Shown piece by piece: positions 44,597-53,889 of a stretch of 64,000 bases of DNA (positions within the stretch are counted from its first letter, which is position 1; each line of letters starts with the position of its first letter). Under the pieces are notes generated by a model, which was not told where the DNA came from, did no database searches, and saw only the letters and a program-made list of their open reading frames with translations. The stretch spans positions 1 to 64,000 of the forward strand of contig DYIZ01000002.1 of the NCBI GenBank assembly GCA_020723385.1, written 5' to 3'. A program made the position numbers and the translations under genes. This DNA comes from Candidatus Aquidulcis sp. (GTDB taxonomy: Bacteria; Chloroflexota; Anaerolineae; Anaerolineales; UBA4823).

Positions 44597-44641
44597 AAAT
44601 GCGGCGTGCGAAGCCCGGAGAACGCTTCGCACGCCATTTTT
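44597..44641 (+). terminator. Rho-independent terminator of the C45-nitroreductase-glycosylase operon
   Basis: ggcgtgcgaagc (44603-44614) pairs with gcttcgcacgcc (44624-44635), flanked by aaaat and attttt, giving a 12-bp GC-rich stem and a T-run directly after it. It begins right at the stop codon. Confidence 0.85.
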
Positions 44642-44661
44642 CTCGCTGCTGGATAAACCCA

Positions 44662-44752
44662 ATCACGAATTTCACGAATGGACGAATGGACGAATGGCAC
44701 GAATTGCTTATAAAATCATTCGTGATATTCGATTATTCGTGGCATTCGTGAT
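44662..44752. repeat. Palindromic word array, cacgaatggacgaatgg / attcgtggcattcgtg
   Basis: Left-arm words (aatcacgaat, ttcacgaatg, gacgaatg twice, gcacgaatt) face right-arm words (atcattcgtg, atattcgattattcgtg, gcattcgtga). It lies between convergent genes. Confidence 0.88.
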
Positions 44753-44780
44753 GAAAAACACATTGCCCGTCGAGAATATC

Positions 44781-45788
44781 TCAAATCGCTTTCTGGTAAA
44801 TCGTAAACTGCTTGACCGTGCGATAGCCCATGCTTTCGTAGAGTTTCGTCGCGCCGGAGATGTTTTGGGCATCCACACCCAGCGCGGCGTGATCCATGCC
44901 TCGCTCTTTGAGCGCCTGCAAGCTGAGAGCGATCAGCGCCTTCGCCAGGCCGCGCTTGCGCCACGGGCGGCGCACGGAAATATTCTCGGTGTAGCCGCGC
45001 TTACGGTTGTACTCTTCATTTTCGGCTTTGTTGATAAAGCTCTGCACCATCCCGGCCACCTGATCCCCTTCCCAGGCGACGCGCCACAGACTGGGGTCGA
45101 AATCGGGGCCTTCGAGCATCTTTTGGAACTCCTCTTCCGGTTCCTCGATGTAGCCCCAATGATCGCGAAATGCCTCATTGGAGGCATCCCAGATCGCGCG
45201 GTAATGCTCCGGCAGCACGGGGCGCACCTCCAGCCCATCGGGCAGCGGCAGGTCGGGGATGTTTTCCAGATCGGGACGCACCATGCTCAGGGCGTAACGA
45301 ACAATCTGGTAACCGGCGCGCTGCATCAAGGCATGGCGGGCTTTTTCGGTCTCAGAAACTTCTTCGTTGGCAAGGTAGCGAGGCGCATCCGGCGATAACT
45401 CGCCGCTCCTCAATTGAGCCGCGGCGATCTCGCCCAAACGGGTCTCGATAAAATCAAGCAGGTTGCGCCCAATGCCTTTGCCGCGCCATTGGGGCTTGAC
45501 GAACCCGAAGTGGAAGCCGAGCCAGTGGCCGTCGCCATCTATTTCCCACCAGCCGCGCGTGTAGCCGACTGTTTCGCCGTTGACTTCGGCGAACAGCATA
45601 TCGCGCTGCGGGTCGCAGTGATGCAGGTGAGCGTATGTACGGGCCACGTCAGCGGGCGTATCGGCGCGTTCGAGCGCATCTGTCTCGTTGCAGGCCATGA
45701 TGATTTTCCAGATTTCGAGATAATCGGTCTCGCCCTGAAAGCTGCGGAAGCGCAGGCCGGGCAGAGGGGTAGGGAGAGTTGTAGTCAT
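44781..45788 (-). CDS. Tandem-GNAT acetyltransferase (MshD-like layout)
   Basis: 335 residues; GAGGA before the ATG. Two GNAT domains: the first has VKPQWRGKGIGRNLLDFI (about 110-127), the second VRRPWRKRGLAKALIALSLQ (about 275), both with the acetyl-CoA R/QxxGxG/A loop. The layout is that of mycothiol synthase, but no other mycothiol genes are present, so the substrate is open. It resembles the 49883-50851 protein closely (both have P.LPLP.GLE.RP.LPEH) and is probably a paralogue. Confidence 0.82.
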   Translation of the reverse strand: MTTTLPTPLPGLRFRSFQGETDYLEIWKIIMACNETDALERADTPADVARTYAHLHHCDPQRDMLFAEVNGETVGYTRGWWEIDGDGHWLGFHFGFVKPQWRGKGIGRNLLDFIETRLGEIAAAQLRSGELSPDAPRYLANEEVSETEKARHALMQRAGYQIVRYALSMVRPDLENIPDLPLPDGLEVRPVLPEHYRAIWDASNEAFRDHWGYIEEPEEEFQKMLEGPDFDPSLWRVAWEGDQVAGMVQSFINKAENEEYNRKRGYTENISVRRPWRKRGLAKALIALSLQALKERGMDHAALGVDAQNISGATKLYESMGYRTVKQFTIYQKAI

Positions 45789-45837
45789 AGAGTCCTCGTC
45801 TTATGGATTTCGGTTGGCGCGCCAAACTGACGCTTTG

Positions 45838-45921
45838 GTTCACACAAAGGATACAAAGGGTTCCACGAAGGACACAAAATATAAAAGCGCCCTTCGTGAT
45901 CCCCTTTGCGACCTTTGTGTT
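45838..45921. repeat. Palindromic word array, cacaaagg / cctttgtg, second locus
   Basis: Left-arm words (cacacaaagg, tacaaagg, ccacgaagg, acacaaa) face the right arm (cgcccttcgtgatccccttt, gcgacctttgtg). Same words as 4123-4194. It is the only long gap within the acetyltransferase array (45789-45934). Confidence 0.88.
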
Positions 45922-45934
45922 TAAAGGATTAACA

Positions 45935-46444
45935 TCAAACCGACTCGAATGCTTTGGGGTAGATCACATTTCCAGTCACGCCGGCCAGCGCGCCGGGGAC
46001 AAGCTCCAGCGCCATCCAGGCCTCGCCGCAATCCCCAAAGGGGCACTTCAGCCCCTGGGCGAGACCGGCTGAAAAGCCGAAACGCGGGTAATAATGGATG
46101 TGACCGAGCACGATCACAATGGCGTGCCCCTGCTCCCGGCACGCATCCAGCCCGGCGCGGACGAGCGCCGAGCCGATGCCGCGCTTTTGGAAATCAGGGT
46201 GTACCGCCATCGGGGCCAGCGACATCGCCGGGAGGCTGCCCCCTTCGGTTTCAATCGTGATCGGGCTGAGAAGGATGTGCCCCACCACGCGGCCATCTTC
46301 ATCGGCCACCAGCGAGATCGCGCCGGGAGAGCGGCGAATCGCATCTACAAGCTGAGGCTCAGCATCGCTCCCATCGAAAGCTAGGCGGTTGATTTCGTAT
46401 ACGCGGGCGTAATCCGCGGGGATTTCATTTCGTAGTGTCAGCAT
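45935..46444 (-). CDS. GNAT acetyltransferase (YhbS-like)
   Basis: 169 residues. The acetyl-CoA loop is in APMAVHPDFQKRGIGSALVR (about 85-104), and GHIHYYPRFGFSAGLAQGLK is typical of the YhbS-type single-domain GNATs. The ATG lies inside the end of the upstream MFS gene (20-base overlap in another frame), suggesting coupled translation. Confidence 0.88.
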   Translation of the reverse strand: MLTLRNEIPADYARVYEINRLAFDGSDAEPQLVDAIRRSPGAISLVADEDGRVVGHILLSPITIETEGGSLPAMSLAPMAVHPDFQKRGIGSALVRAGLDACREQGHAIVIVLGHIHYYPRFGFSAGLAQGLKCPFGDCGEAWMALELVPGALAGVTGNVIYPKAFESV

Positions 46445-47765
46445 TGATTTCTTCTCCGTTGTCCACTTTCTTCTCGATTTTGAACTTCAGCCAGGCCGGG
46501 ATGACGGCGATCAGCGAAACCCAGGCGGTGATGGCGAACGGGAACCACGGGCCGATCTTGTCCCACAGGAATGCGCCGATCATCGGGGCCGGAAGGGATA
46601 CCAAACCCAGGGAAGTGTTGAACAGCCCGAAGGCTGTCCCGCGTACCTTCTTCGGCACCGCTTTGCTGATCAACGACTGGTAAGCGGGCATCATCAGCCC
46701 TACCCCCGTGCCGGCGATGGCCCAGGCCAGGCCAAACAACCAGACGTTGGAAATCGCCTGCCCCAGCCATTTCATCTCATGCTCCATTGCCCAGGCTGCG
46801 CCGGACAGCCAGATGCTGTTGGCGTTGATGAACATCTGCAATGCGACAAAGATCAGCACGAAACCAGAGACGATCCCCACCCGCTCACCTTTCTTATCGG
46901 CCAGCCAGCCGCCGGGGATGACGGTCAACATGGTGAACAACCCGAAAACGCTGTTGAGCAGGCCGATCTGACCCAACGTCAGATGGGCGATGTCTTCCTG
47001 GTAGATGGGCATGAAGTTGAACGACAACGCAAACGAGATATCGCGCACCCCGTCGGTGATGAGGATCCAGGTCACCACGCCGCCGGCGAAGAGCAGCCCA
47101 AACATCGTGCCCAGGTTATCGAGCAGCCCGCGCACCGACAGCTTTTTGGATGCGCCTTCTTCCTCGGTTTGAGATGCCTGGCGGGCCATGGCCACGCGCA
47201 TCAGAGTCGCCACCCCATAGAACGCGGCAGCCACGAGCAGCATCACCCTGAAGCCAAATTTCTCGGCCAAAACGCCGCCCAGCACCGGCCCGGCCACGCT
47301 GACGATCTGGAACAACGCCTGGCTGATGCCGAAGACGCGCGCCCGGTTGTGATCGTCGGAGTGTTCGGCGATGAAGGCGTCGAAGCTGGCCCCCACCAGC
47401 GCTCCGCTGACCGAGCCGAAGGCCATCGTCACCAGCACCCATTCCCAGGATGGGGCCAGTATCAAGGCCACATATCCGCACAGCCCGGCCACGCTGCCGA
47501 AGGCAATCGCCCGCAGGCGGCCCAGCGTATCGGACACCCACCCCCCGAGGATTTGCAGCGACAGCGGGATGATTTGCGACAGCGTGAAGAACAGTCCGAT
47601 CTCGGTCACGTTCGCCCCCAGGCGTTCCAGGTAAAGCGGCATCAGCCCGCCATACATGTTCCCGCCGATGTTGGCGAGGATCATCGCCAGCATGAAGAGC
47701 AGCAACAGAGGCGTGAGCAGGGGAGCTTTCTTGGGTGGAACCGCTGATTGATGAACTGTGCTCAT
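46425..47765 (-). CDS. MFS transporter (12 helices)
   Basis: 446 residues with twelve predicted helices and a central loop rich in charged residues (ARQASQTEEEGASKKL). Helix 2-3 motif GWVSDTLGRLRA is MFS motif A. Similar to the MFS protein of 51682-52926 (both begin LLAMILANI-like and have GLFFTLSQIIPLSLQILGGW or the equivalent), so a paralogue. Likely a drug or metabolite exporter embedded in the acetyltransferase array. Confidence 0.9.
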   Translation of the reverse strand: MSTVHQSAVPPKKAPLLTPLLLLFMLAMILANIGGNMYGGLMPLYLERLGANVTEIGLFFTLSQIIPLSLQILGGWVSDTLGRLRAIAFGSVAGLCGYVALILAPSWEWVLVTMAFGSVSGALVGASFDAFIAEHSDDHNRARVFGISQALFQIVSVAGPVLGGVLAEKFGFRVMLLVAAAFYGVATLMRVAMARQASQTEEEGASKKLSVRGLLDNLGTMFGLLFAGGVVTWILITDGVRDISFALSFNFMPIYQEDIAHLTLGQIGLLNSVFGLFTMLTVIPGGWLADKKGERVGIVSGFVLIFVALQMFINANSIWLSGAAWAMEHEMKWLGQAISNVWLFGLAWAIAGTGVGLMMPAYQSLISKAVPKKVRGTAFGLFNTSLGLVSLPAPMIGAFLWDKIGPWFPFAITAWVSLIAVIPAWLKFKIEKKVDNGEEINADTTK

Positions 47766-47777
47766 TGAATTACCTTG

Positions 47778-48416
47778 CTACCTTTTGTGTTCCTGGATAT
47801 GGGCGTGAATCCGTTCATTGGCAGTCCGAAAACTTGTCAGGCTTTCTTTCCAGGGTGTATCACTTCCAAAAGTCAACCCATCCAGAAAGGCAATCACATC
47901 TTCGAGCTTGCCTTCGATCAGATTCACACCTACCGGGCGGGTAGGGATGTCGGGCAATCCTCGATACGAATAATGGAATTCGTGGATCAATCGGTCAATG
48001 GCAAACATCCTGGCCGATGGAGATGCAGCTTGCCCGTAAGTTTGGATGAACGCCCGAAAAACATCCACTGCACCGCCAGGGTTGAGTTGCTGGCGTTTGA
48101 AGCTGAGGTGATATTCGCCCCAGGTAATCTGCCAGCCGCAAACGGGGCAGGTGAGCAGCACATCGCGGGGATCTCCTTTGCGGCAAGGCCGCTCGATAAA
48201 CGTGACGATGCCTTGCCGGTCGCAGCGAGCGCAGTGGACACAGCCATGCTGGGCATCGTACACTTTCAGGATGTCGCTGCAACGCTGGAGCAGGATAGAG
48301 CCTACTTCGTCGAGCAGTTCTTCGTCCAACAGGCCCTGGGCGTCGGACTCGTACAAGCGGCGCAGCTTCCACTTGGGAACACGCCGCCCCCATTCGATAA
48401 CGTCTCGACCGGTCAT
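47778..48416 (-). CDS. Uncharacterised zinc-ribbon protein
   Basis: 212 residues, no family recognised. Two Cys pairs suggest zinc: CVHCARCDRQG (about 58-68) and CPVCGWQITWGEYH (about 90-103). The C-terminal half is helical (ARMFAIDRLIHEFHYSYRG) and contains several His residues. ATG overlaps the upstream GNAT stop (ATGA); the MFS gene follows 12 bases later. Co-expression with the GNAT array is clear from spacing, but the role is not. Confidence 0.75.
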   Translation of the reverse strand: MTGRDVIEWGRRVPKWKLRRLYESDAQGLLDEELLDEVGSILLQRCSDILKVYDAQHGCVHCARCDRQGIVTFIERPCRKGDPRDVLLTCPVCGWQITWGEYHLSFKRQQLNPGGAVDVFRAFIQTYGQAASPSARMFAIDRLIHEFHYSYRGLPDIPTRPVGVNLIEGKLEDVIAFLDGLTFGSDTPWKESLTSFRTANERIHAHIQEHKR

Positions 48417-48916
48417 GGCGCAGCTTTTTGGGAGTTATCGAACCACTGCACGGGGCCTTTCCAGCGGGCGTCGTCCAGAAAGGTTTCATGGTACTCGCCG
48501 TGCGTGTATCTGTCAATCACCCGCCGCCAGAAGTGGTGCGAGGGCGGGTTGCCATGCTCTTCCTGCACCTCCCACTTGCCGGGGAAGCGGTCGAAAATGG
48601 CGCAGGCTGCCCACCCGCCCACCCCCATACGGCGATATTTGCGCATGACGAAAAATTCGCTGATGGATTGCTCGTTGCCAGGCAGGAAAGCGTGCCGGCT
48701 GACCAGTACGAACCCGGCCAGTTTGCCATCCACCCGGATGAAGAATGGATAGCGTCCGGCTTCCGTCCAGTAGTTGTCGAGATAGGGGTAGCCGAACACG
48801 CCATGCGCATTGATCTCCGCGCCGTCGTATTCCGAGAAGTCGTAGAGGTACAACTCCATCAACCGTTGGAGCACGATTTTGTCATCGTAGGAGACGGGTT
48901 GAATTTCGATGTTCAT
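48413..48916 (-). CDS. GNAT acetyltransferase
   Basis: 167 residues. Single GNAT domain with SEFFVMRKYRRMGVGGWAAC containing the RxxGxG loop (about 96-103); the N-terminal helices contain LMELYLYDFSEYDG, typical of a widespread predicted-acetyltransferase group. The stop overlaps the zinc-ribbon gene start (ATGA) and the start lies 3 bases after the upstream GNAT gene. Confidence 0.85.
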   Translation of the reverse strand: MNIEIQPVSYDDKIVLQRLMELYLYDFSEYDGAEINAHGVFGYPYLDNYWTEAGRYPFFIRVDGKLAGFVLVSRHAFLPGNEQSISEFFVMRKYRRMGVGGWAACAIFDRFPGKWEVQEEHGNPPSHHFWRRVIDRYTHGEYHETFLDDARWKGPVQWFDNSQKAAP

Positions 48917-48919
48917 GGC

Positions 48920-49867
48920 TTATTCGAGCACCTTTTCCATCAAGAAAGTTCCCGGCATCTGGACATAACCCAGCTTGCGGTCAATGGCGATCATCGGCAG
49001 GTTTTTCATGTTGTGATGGGTGTGGACTTTTTGAACCTTCAATACCTCCCGTGCATAGCGCAGCGCCGTCACCTTCACCGCCTGTCCCAACTTGCGCCCG
49101 CGGTAGCGCACATCCACCCCAGTGAACAGGTTATAGGCGTAATCGTTGCCCTCCAGCCGGGTGATGGCGCTCATCGCAGCCCAGTCGCCGGTGGCGGTAT
49201 CAATGACTACCATCTGCCCGCCAGGTTTATACCAAGCCGTCTGGCACACGCTTTTCTGGAAATCCTCGAACGAGACCCAGGGATGTTCACCCTCCGCGCC
49301 GGGCGTGGTGATACATACCGAGTCGTTCAGGAAATACAGCTTGCGCTGGGCATCTTCCGTATTCCCCAAAGCCTCCATCGAGGTGAACTGGAAACCCTCG
49401 CTCTCCAGGCTGGCAATGATCGCGTCATAAGGCCGGTCGTCAAAAGCGTCCAGGTCCAATGCCATCGCGAAATGATGCCTCAGCTCGGTGAAACCGCGCC
49501 GTTCAGCAAAAGCCCGGCATTCCGGGCTGGTGTCCCAAACGCTGACGCGCAGCTTTTTCGCCTGCGCGGCGGTGGCAGCCTGGGTCATAGCCTCGTACAA
49601 CTGGCGGCCTATCCCTTGCCCGCGTTGCTCTGGCCTGACGAACAGATAAACGGACATCCGCTCTGGCTCCACTTTGTTGCGCATGGCCCAATAGAATCCC
49701 CCCTGCTCATCTTCAGCCACTTTCGCGATGATGCGCTGGCGGTATTTCTCGTATTCTTCCTTGAGACCAGGTTCAGTGGTTGGCTCATCCTCCAGGCTGG
49801 AGAACCAGGCGGCGAGTTCGCCAAAATCTCGTTCCGGCTCGGCCGGGCGTAAATGGATTGTTTTCAT
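48920..49867 (-). CDS. Tandem-GNAT acetyltransferase
   Basis: 315 residues. N-terminal GNAT domain with LFVRPEQRGQGIGRQLYEAM (about 75-94) and a second domain with GVDVRYRGRKLGQAVKVTAL (about 250). The second loop has RxxxLG, a weaker match, as often seen in tandem GNATs where one domain is inactive. Part of the contiguous minus-strand array. Confidence 0.83.
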   Translation of the reverse strand: MKTIHLRPAEPERDFGELAAWFSSLEDEPTTEPGLKEEYEKYRQRIIAKVAEDEQGGFYWAMRNKVEPERMSVYLFVRPEQRGQGIGRQLYEAMTQAATAAQAKKLRVSVWDTSPECRAFAERRGFTELRHHFAMALDLDAFDDRPYDAIIASLESEGFQFTSMEALGNTEDAQRKLYFLNDSVCITTPGAEGEHPWVSFEDFQKSVCQTAWYKPGGQMVVIDTATGDWAAMSAITRLEGNDYAYNLFTGVDVRYRGRKLGQAVKVTALRYAREVLKVQKVHTHHNMKNLPMIAIDRKLGYVQMPGTFLMEKVLE

Positions 49868-49882
49868 AGGTTTACCTTGATT

Positions 49883-50851
49883 TCAATCTGGCATCAGTTT
49901 TTCATACACAGTGTCGCGTTTGACTTCCTGGAATCCGCAGCTAACGTAAAGCTTATAGTTATTCAACTTTTCACCGTTGCATACCATCGCCGATTCCGTC
50001 ATGCCAACCGCGCGCTGGGCTTTCAGGCTGCGGGCGATCAGGGCTTTGGCCACCCCGCGCCGCTGCCAGGCCGGCGTGGTGCTGATCCCTTCGGTGTACC
50101 CGCGCCGGATGCCAAGCTGTTTGTTTTCGGCGTGGTTGATATAAGTCATCACGCTGCCCGCCACCTTCCCGGCGCTGACTTCCCAGGCCACCTGCCACAG
50201 CTCAGGCTGGAAGTTCGGATCGTTCTTGAAATCGTCCGGCATCTCGCCGGTGGGCGGGGGGCCGCCTTCCGGCACGTAGGCTTCCTCCATCGCGTGCCAG
50301 ATGGCAGGGAAGTGTTCGGGCAGCGCCGGGCGCAGCTCAAGCCCCTCGGGCAGCGGCGTGTCGGGGATGTCATCCAGGCTGGGGCGGACCATCAGCGCCC
50401 AGCTTTCTTTGATGCCGTAGCCGGCCCGCCGCATCAGCGCGTGCAGCCCGATCTGGTACTGCGTGGCATTGATATGCCAGAAATTGGGGGCCGTGGTGGG
50501 ATGTTCTCCGGCTACTGCCTGGGCGCACGTCTCCAGCCAGGCCAGCAAAGCCCAGCCGATGCCTTTGCGCCGCCACCCTGGGAGGATATAGCCGGTCAGC
50601 CCATAAGTGCGGCGGGAGTCCTCATCCCACCAGCGCACGCGCCCAAAGCCGACCGCCTGCCCATCTACCTCGGCGATGATCAGGTCGCGGAACAGGTCAA
50701 AGCGGGGCGTTGCCCTCAGGTTTTTCGCCAGGTCGGCTGCGGAGACGGTCGCCGGTAGATTGTCTGCATTTTGGCTGGCGGTGAGGATGTCGGCGAGACG
50801 GGGGTAATCGTCGTCGCTGTGGAAAGGACGCAAAGTCAGTTTGTCAGGCAT
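49883..50851 (-). CDS. Tandem-GNAT acetyltransferase (MshD-like layout)
   Basis: 322 residues; AGGAG before the ATG. First domain loop LPGWRRKGIGWALLAWLE, second TPAWQRRGVAKALIARSLKA. Paralogue of 44781-45788, sharing the interdomain motif (D.PDTPLPEGLELRPALPEH). Substrate unknown. Confidence 0.85.
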   Translation of the reverse strand: MPDKLTLRPFHSDDDYPRLADILTASQNADNLPATVSAADLAKNLRATPRFDLFRDLIIAEVDGQAVGFGRVRWWDEDSRRTYGLTGYILPGWRRKGIGWALLAWLETCAQAVAGEHPTTAPNFWHINATQYQIGLHALMRRAGYGIKESWALMVRPSLDDIPDTPLPEGLELRPALPEHFPAIWHAMEEAYVPEGGPPPTGEMPDDFKNDPNFQPELWQVAWEVSAGKVAGSVMTYINHAENKQLGIRRGYTEGISTTPAWQRRGVAKALIARSLKAQRAVGMTESAMVCNGEKLNNYKLYVSCGFQEVKRDTVYEKLMPD

Positions 50852-50860
50852 TATTGGCTC

Positions 50861-51658
50861 CTATTCTTCATCTGGTTCCCAAATGTACCAATCCAGGCCG
50901 CCCAGCTCCTCGAAACCCAATTTTTGGCAAATCGGGGCGGAGGAGGTGCGCACGGCCTGGATGACGGCGGCGCGTGCGCCATCCCGATAGGCATCGGCCA
51001 GGCGGCGGGCGACCAGGCCGGTGTACACCCCCTGGCCGCGCGCCCGTTCGAGCGTGGCGGCGCAGTACAGCTCGACGATGGGCTGGTTGGGGAAATTGAT
51101 CAAGCTGGCATACGCCACCGGGTCGGGATCGTCGGGCAGATAGGCCAGGTAGGCGCGCCGCCGCAGCGGGCTGGGACCGAGCGCCAGCGCTTCGACGGTG
51201 GCGCGTGCGCCCTCGGGGGTGAAGCCGATCGCCTCGGAGAGCAGGGGAACGGCAATCTCCAGGTCGTCCACGCTGACCTCGCGGATCGTGACGGCGGGGT
51301 TCACCGGGATGGGGACATCCAGCCGGGTATTTGCCATCCCCGCCAGTTCGAGGACTTTTTCCATCCCCAGGCGGGATAACCGCTCCCCCAGATCAACCGG
51401 CGTGGTCAGCGGCCCCACGATCCAGCCAAATCCCTGCTTTCGATTGGTATACCGATCGTACACATGCCGGATAACGCCATCGGCGTTTTCGGTCGTCAGG
51501 CGCGCCACCCCCGTCAGGCTGACGAAAGCATCCGAACCGTTGATGCTGCGCCCCTGAATGCCGGGAATGTCGAGCCATTCGACACGCCCAGGCAGCTTGG
51601 GCAGCAAGAACATGCCGCTGTCAACGGCTTCGAGCAGATCGTTTTGTGAGATGGTCAT
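50861..51658 (-). CDS. GNAT acetyltransferase
   Basis: 265 residues; GAGGA before the ATG. The N-terminal 120 residues form a divergent domain; the C-terminal GNAT domain (about 130-255) has LYCAATLERARGQGVYTGLV with the acetyl-CoA loop RARGQG and AVRTSSAPICQKLGFEELG. It lies 24 bases before the MFS gene end in the minus-strand array. Confidence 0.83.
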   Translation of the reverse strand: MTISQNDLLEAVDSGMFLLPKLPGRVEWLDIPGIQGRSINGSDAFVSLTGVARLTTENADGVIRHVYDRYTNRKQGFGWIVGPLTTPVDLGERLSRLGMEKVLELAGMANTRLDVPIPVNPAVTIREVSVDDLEIAVPLLSEAIGFTPEGARATVEALALGPSPLRRRAYLAYLPDDPDPVAYASLINFPNQPIVELYCAATLERARGQGVYTGLVARRLADAYRDGARAAVIQAVRTSSAPICQKLGFEELGGLDWYIWEPDEE

Positions 51659-51681
51659 CGTTTTCCTCGTTTCCTACTTTC

Positions 51682-52926
51682 CTAAGCCAATATCTCTTTA
51701 GCCTCACTTTTCCCCGGCTGGCGGAATTTGAGCCAGGCGATGGGAACCGAGATTGCGCAGGCGGCCACTGTCACCCAGAAAGGCGCCTGGGGGTGGATGC
51801 GCTCCCACAACTGCGCGCCAATCCACGGCATGGGCAGTGACAGGATACCTAGCGAGGTGCCAAACAGGCCATAGGCCAGGCCGCGCCGGTCTTCGGGCAC
51901 AACTTTGGAGATCAGGGAGTCGTAGGCGGGCATCAGGCTGCCAACCCCAAACCCGAAGACGGCCATGGCGGCCGCGAAGACCAGAAAGCTTTCGGCCCGC
52001 AGCAGCAATAACATGCCCAGGGCTTCGATCAAGAAACCGCCAGCGATCACGGCGCGCTCGTTGAGTCTGTCGCTCAACCAGCCTGCCAGGAACGAAGCCA
52101 GGATGACGGCTACGCCCCAGGCGGAATTCACCAACCCGATTTGCTGGACGTTCAGCTTCCCGATGTCGGACAGATAGATGGGGTACAACTGGCCGATCAG
52201 GTTGAATGCCGTATCCCCGATAGCATCGGTGACCCAAATCCAGGTCAGGACACCGCCCGCAAAAAGCAGGGTAAAAATGGCTGCAACCTGGGTTTTGAGT
52301 CCGGCCAGCGACGGCTTTTCGGCGTCTTTTTTGGGCGCAAAACGTTCGGCCGTTCCCATCCAAACCCGCATCGCCGTGGCCAGCGCGTAAAAGACGAAAG
52401 CCACCAGCATCATTGGCCGGAAGCCGAACCGGAACGCCAGAAACCCTGCCAGCGCCGGGCCGATGACGGTGACGGTCATGTAGATGCTCTTCGTCAGGCC
52501 GAAAACCCGCCCGCGCTCTGCCTCGGCAGACTGCTCGGCGATGTAGGCGCTGAAACTCGGCCCCACGACCGAGTTGGAGACATACTCGATGCACAACCCC
52601 AGCATGACCCATTCCCAGGAGGGCGACACGAAGAAGAGCAGGTACCCGAAGACGGAGATGGCGCTGCCCAGAGCGATGACGCGCAGCCGCCCAATGGTGT
52701 CGGACAGCCAGCCACCGAGGATTTGCAAGGCCATCGGGATGAGCGATGCCACAGTGAAAACCAGCCCCACCTGCCCGACGCTGGCTCCCAGGTCAACCAG
52801 GTAGAGCGACAGCATACTGTAAGCCATCTGCCCGGCGATGTTCGCCAGGATCATTGCCAGCAGGAACCAGCGCAGGTTGGCGTTGAGGATGGGGGTTTTC
52901 TTCGGTTTCGAAAGGTTATCGTTCAC
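51682..52926 (-). CDS. MFS transporter
   Basis: 414 residues if started at the GTG 52926, which overlaps the upstream stop as GTGA; a GTG at 52941 is an alternative. Twelve predicted helices; GWLSDTIGRLRVI is MFS motif A; the central loop (ERFAPKKDAEKPSLAG) separates the halves. Paralogue of the MFS protein 46425-47765. Translationally coupled to the GNAT gene upstream. Confidence 0.88.
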   Translation of the reverse strand: MNDNLSKPKKTPILNANLRWFLLAMILANIAGQMAYSMLSLYLVDLGASVGQVGLVFTVASLIPMALQILGGWLSDTIGRLRVIALGSAISVFGYLLFFVSPSWEWVMLGLCIEYVSNSVVGPSFSAYIAEQSAEAERGRVFGLTKSIYMTVTVIGPALAGFLAFRFGFRPMMLVAFVFYALATAMRVWMGTAERFAPKKDAEKPSLAGLKTQVAAIFTLLFAGGVLTWIWVTDAIGDTAFNLIGQLYPIYLSDIGKLNVQQIGLVNSAWGVAVILASFLAGWLSDRLNERAVIAGGFLIEALGMLLLLRAESFLVFAAAMAVFGFGVGSLMPAYDSLISKVVPEDRRGLAYGLFGTSLGILSLPMPWIGAQLWERIHPQAPFWVTVAACAISVPIAWLKFRQPGKSEAKEILA

Positions 52927-53861
52927 CACGCCCGCACCCACGGTTCGCTCAGCTCGTGATCATTGCCCATCACCGATGTATAGAGGGCATTGGCAGCCGG
53001 ACTGTAGCCGCCCACAAAGGCCAGAGTCGCGCCCAAGCGCTGCAAGCGGCGCAACCCGTCGAACATCAGCGCTTTGCCCAGGCCGCGCCGCTGGTGGGCG
53101 GGAACGGTCGCCACTGGCTCGAAGTAGGCGCTGCGGGTGACATCGTCGAACCAGATGGTGCAGAAAGCGGCGATCGCGCCATCCGGGGCGACGGCGACGA
53201 GATCGAGATCGCGGCGGTACAGCGGGGCGGTCTGGATGTTGCGATACCAGGTGGGATCGTCGCGATTCTCGACAGCGATTTTGATATCCCCGTCGTGGAA
53301 ACCCAGCCCGGAGGCGTAGCAGCGCTCGAGGAGTTCCAGCCCGTCCCCCAGGGGGCGGATGGTGTACCCCGGCGGGAGAGTCGCTTCCGGGATGGGGGCA
53401 TCCAATCGGCGGCGGTGCTGGTGTTCGGCATCGCCTTGTTTCGTGTAACCGCGCCGGGCAAGAATCTCCTGGAAACCGACATCCTTCCCAGGCGACCATA
53501 CACACAAATTATGAGTCCCATCGGCCTCTGAAGCGAACAGGCGTTCCTCGGCCACTACAACCATTTCTTCTTGAAGCTGGTTGGTCTGATAGGCTGGATG
53601 AATATTCAGGTGCGCTTCGCCTCGCCCGCCATCGGGCATGAGGAAGGCGGCCAGGTCACCATCCGCGGTCTCCCATAGAAAGGCTACCTCGTTCAGGGTG
53701 ACGTTGGCGCAGTTGAGGCAGGTGTGCCAGCGGGCGTAGTCGAGGCGGGCGACGTGCCAGCTCGTTTCGCGGCAATCATTAGCGACGAAGACGCGGCGCA
53801 GGAATTCGCGCATTCGCCAGAAATCGTCTTCGGCTTGGTAGGGACGTGAAATGAGTTTCAT
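52923..53861 (-). CDS. Tandem-GNAT acetyltransferase, first gene of the array
   Basis: 312 residues; GAGGT before the ATG. The C-terminal GNAT domain has EPVATVPAHQRRGLGKALMF (about 245-265) and YSPAANALYTSVMG; the N-terminal domain is divergent but GNAT-like (HLNIHPAYQTNQLQEEMV). It is the promoter-proximal gene of the minus-strand array. Divergent from the NUDIX gene, with only 28 bases between the two ATGs. Confidence 0.83.
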   Translation of the reverse strand: MKLISRPYQAEDDFWRMREFLRRVFVANDCRETSWHVARLDYARWHTCLNCANVTLNEVAFLWETADGDLAAFLMPDGGRGEAHLNIHPAYQTNQLQEEMVVVAEERLFASEADGTHNLCVWSPGKDVGFQEILARRGYTKQGDAEHQHRRRLDAPIPEATLPPGYTIRPLGDGLELLERCYASGLGFHDGDIKIAVENRDDPTWYRNIQTAPLYRRDLDLVAVAPDGAIAAFCTIWFDDVTRSAYFEPVATVPAHQRRGLGKALMFDGLRRLQRLGATLAFVGGYSPAANALYTSVMGNDHELSEPWVRAW

Positions 53862-53889
53862 AAATGACCTCGTGTGATATGATTTCGGA

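Noticed and set aside
44781-50851. Mycothiol synthase (mshD) assignment for the tandem GNATs
   Set aside because: Only the two-domain layout is shared; no mshA, mshB or mshC gene is present and the phylum is not known to me for mycothiol.
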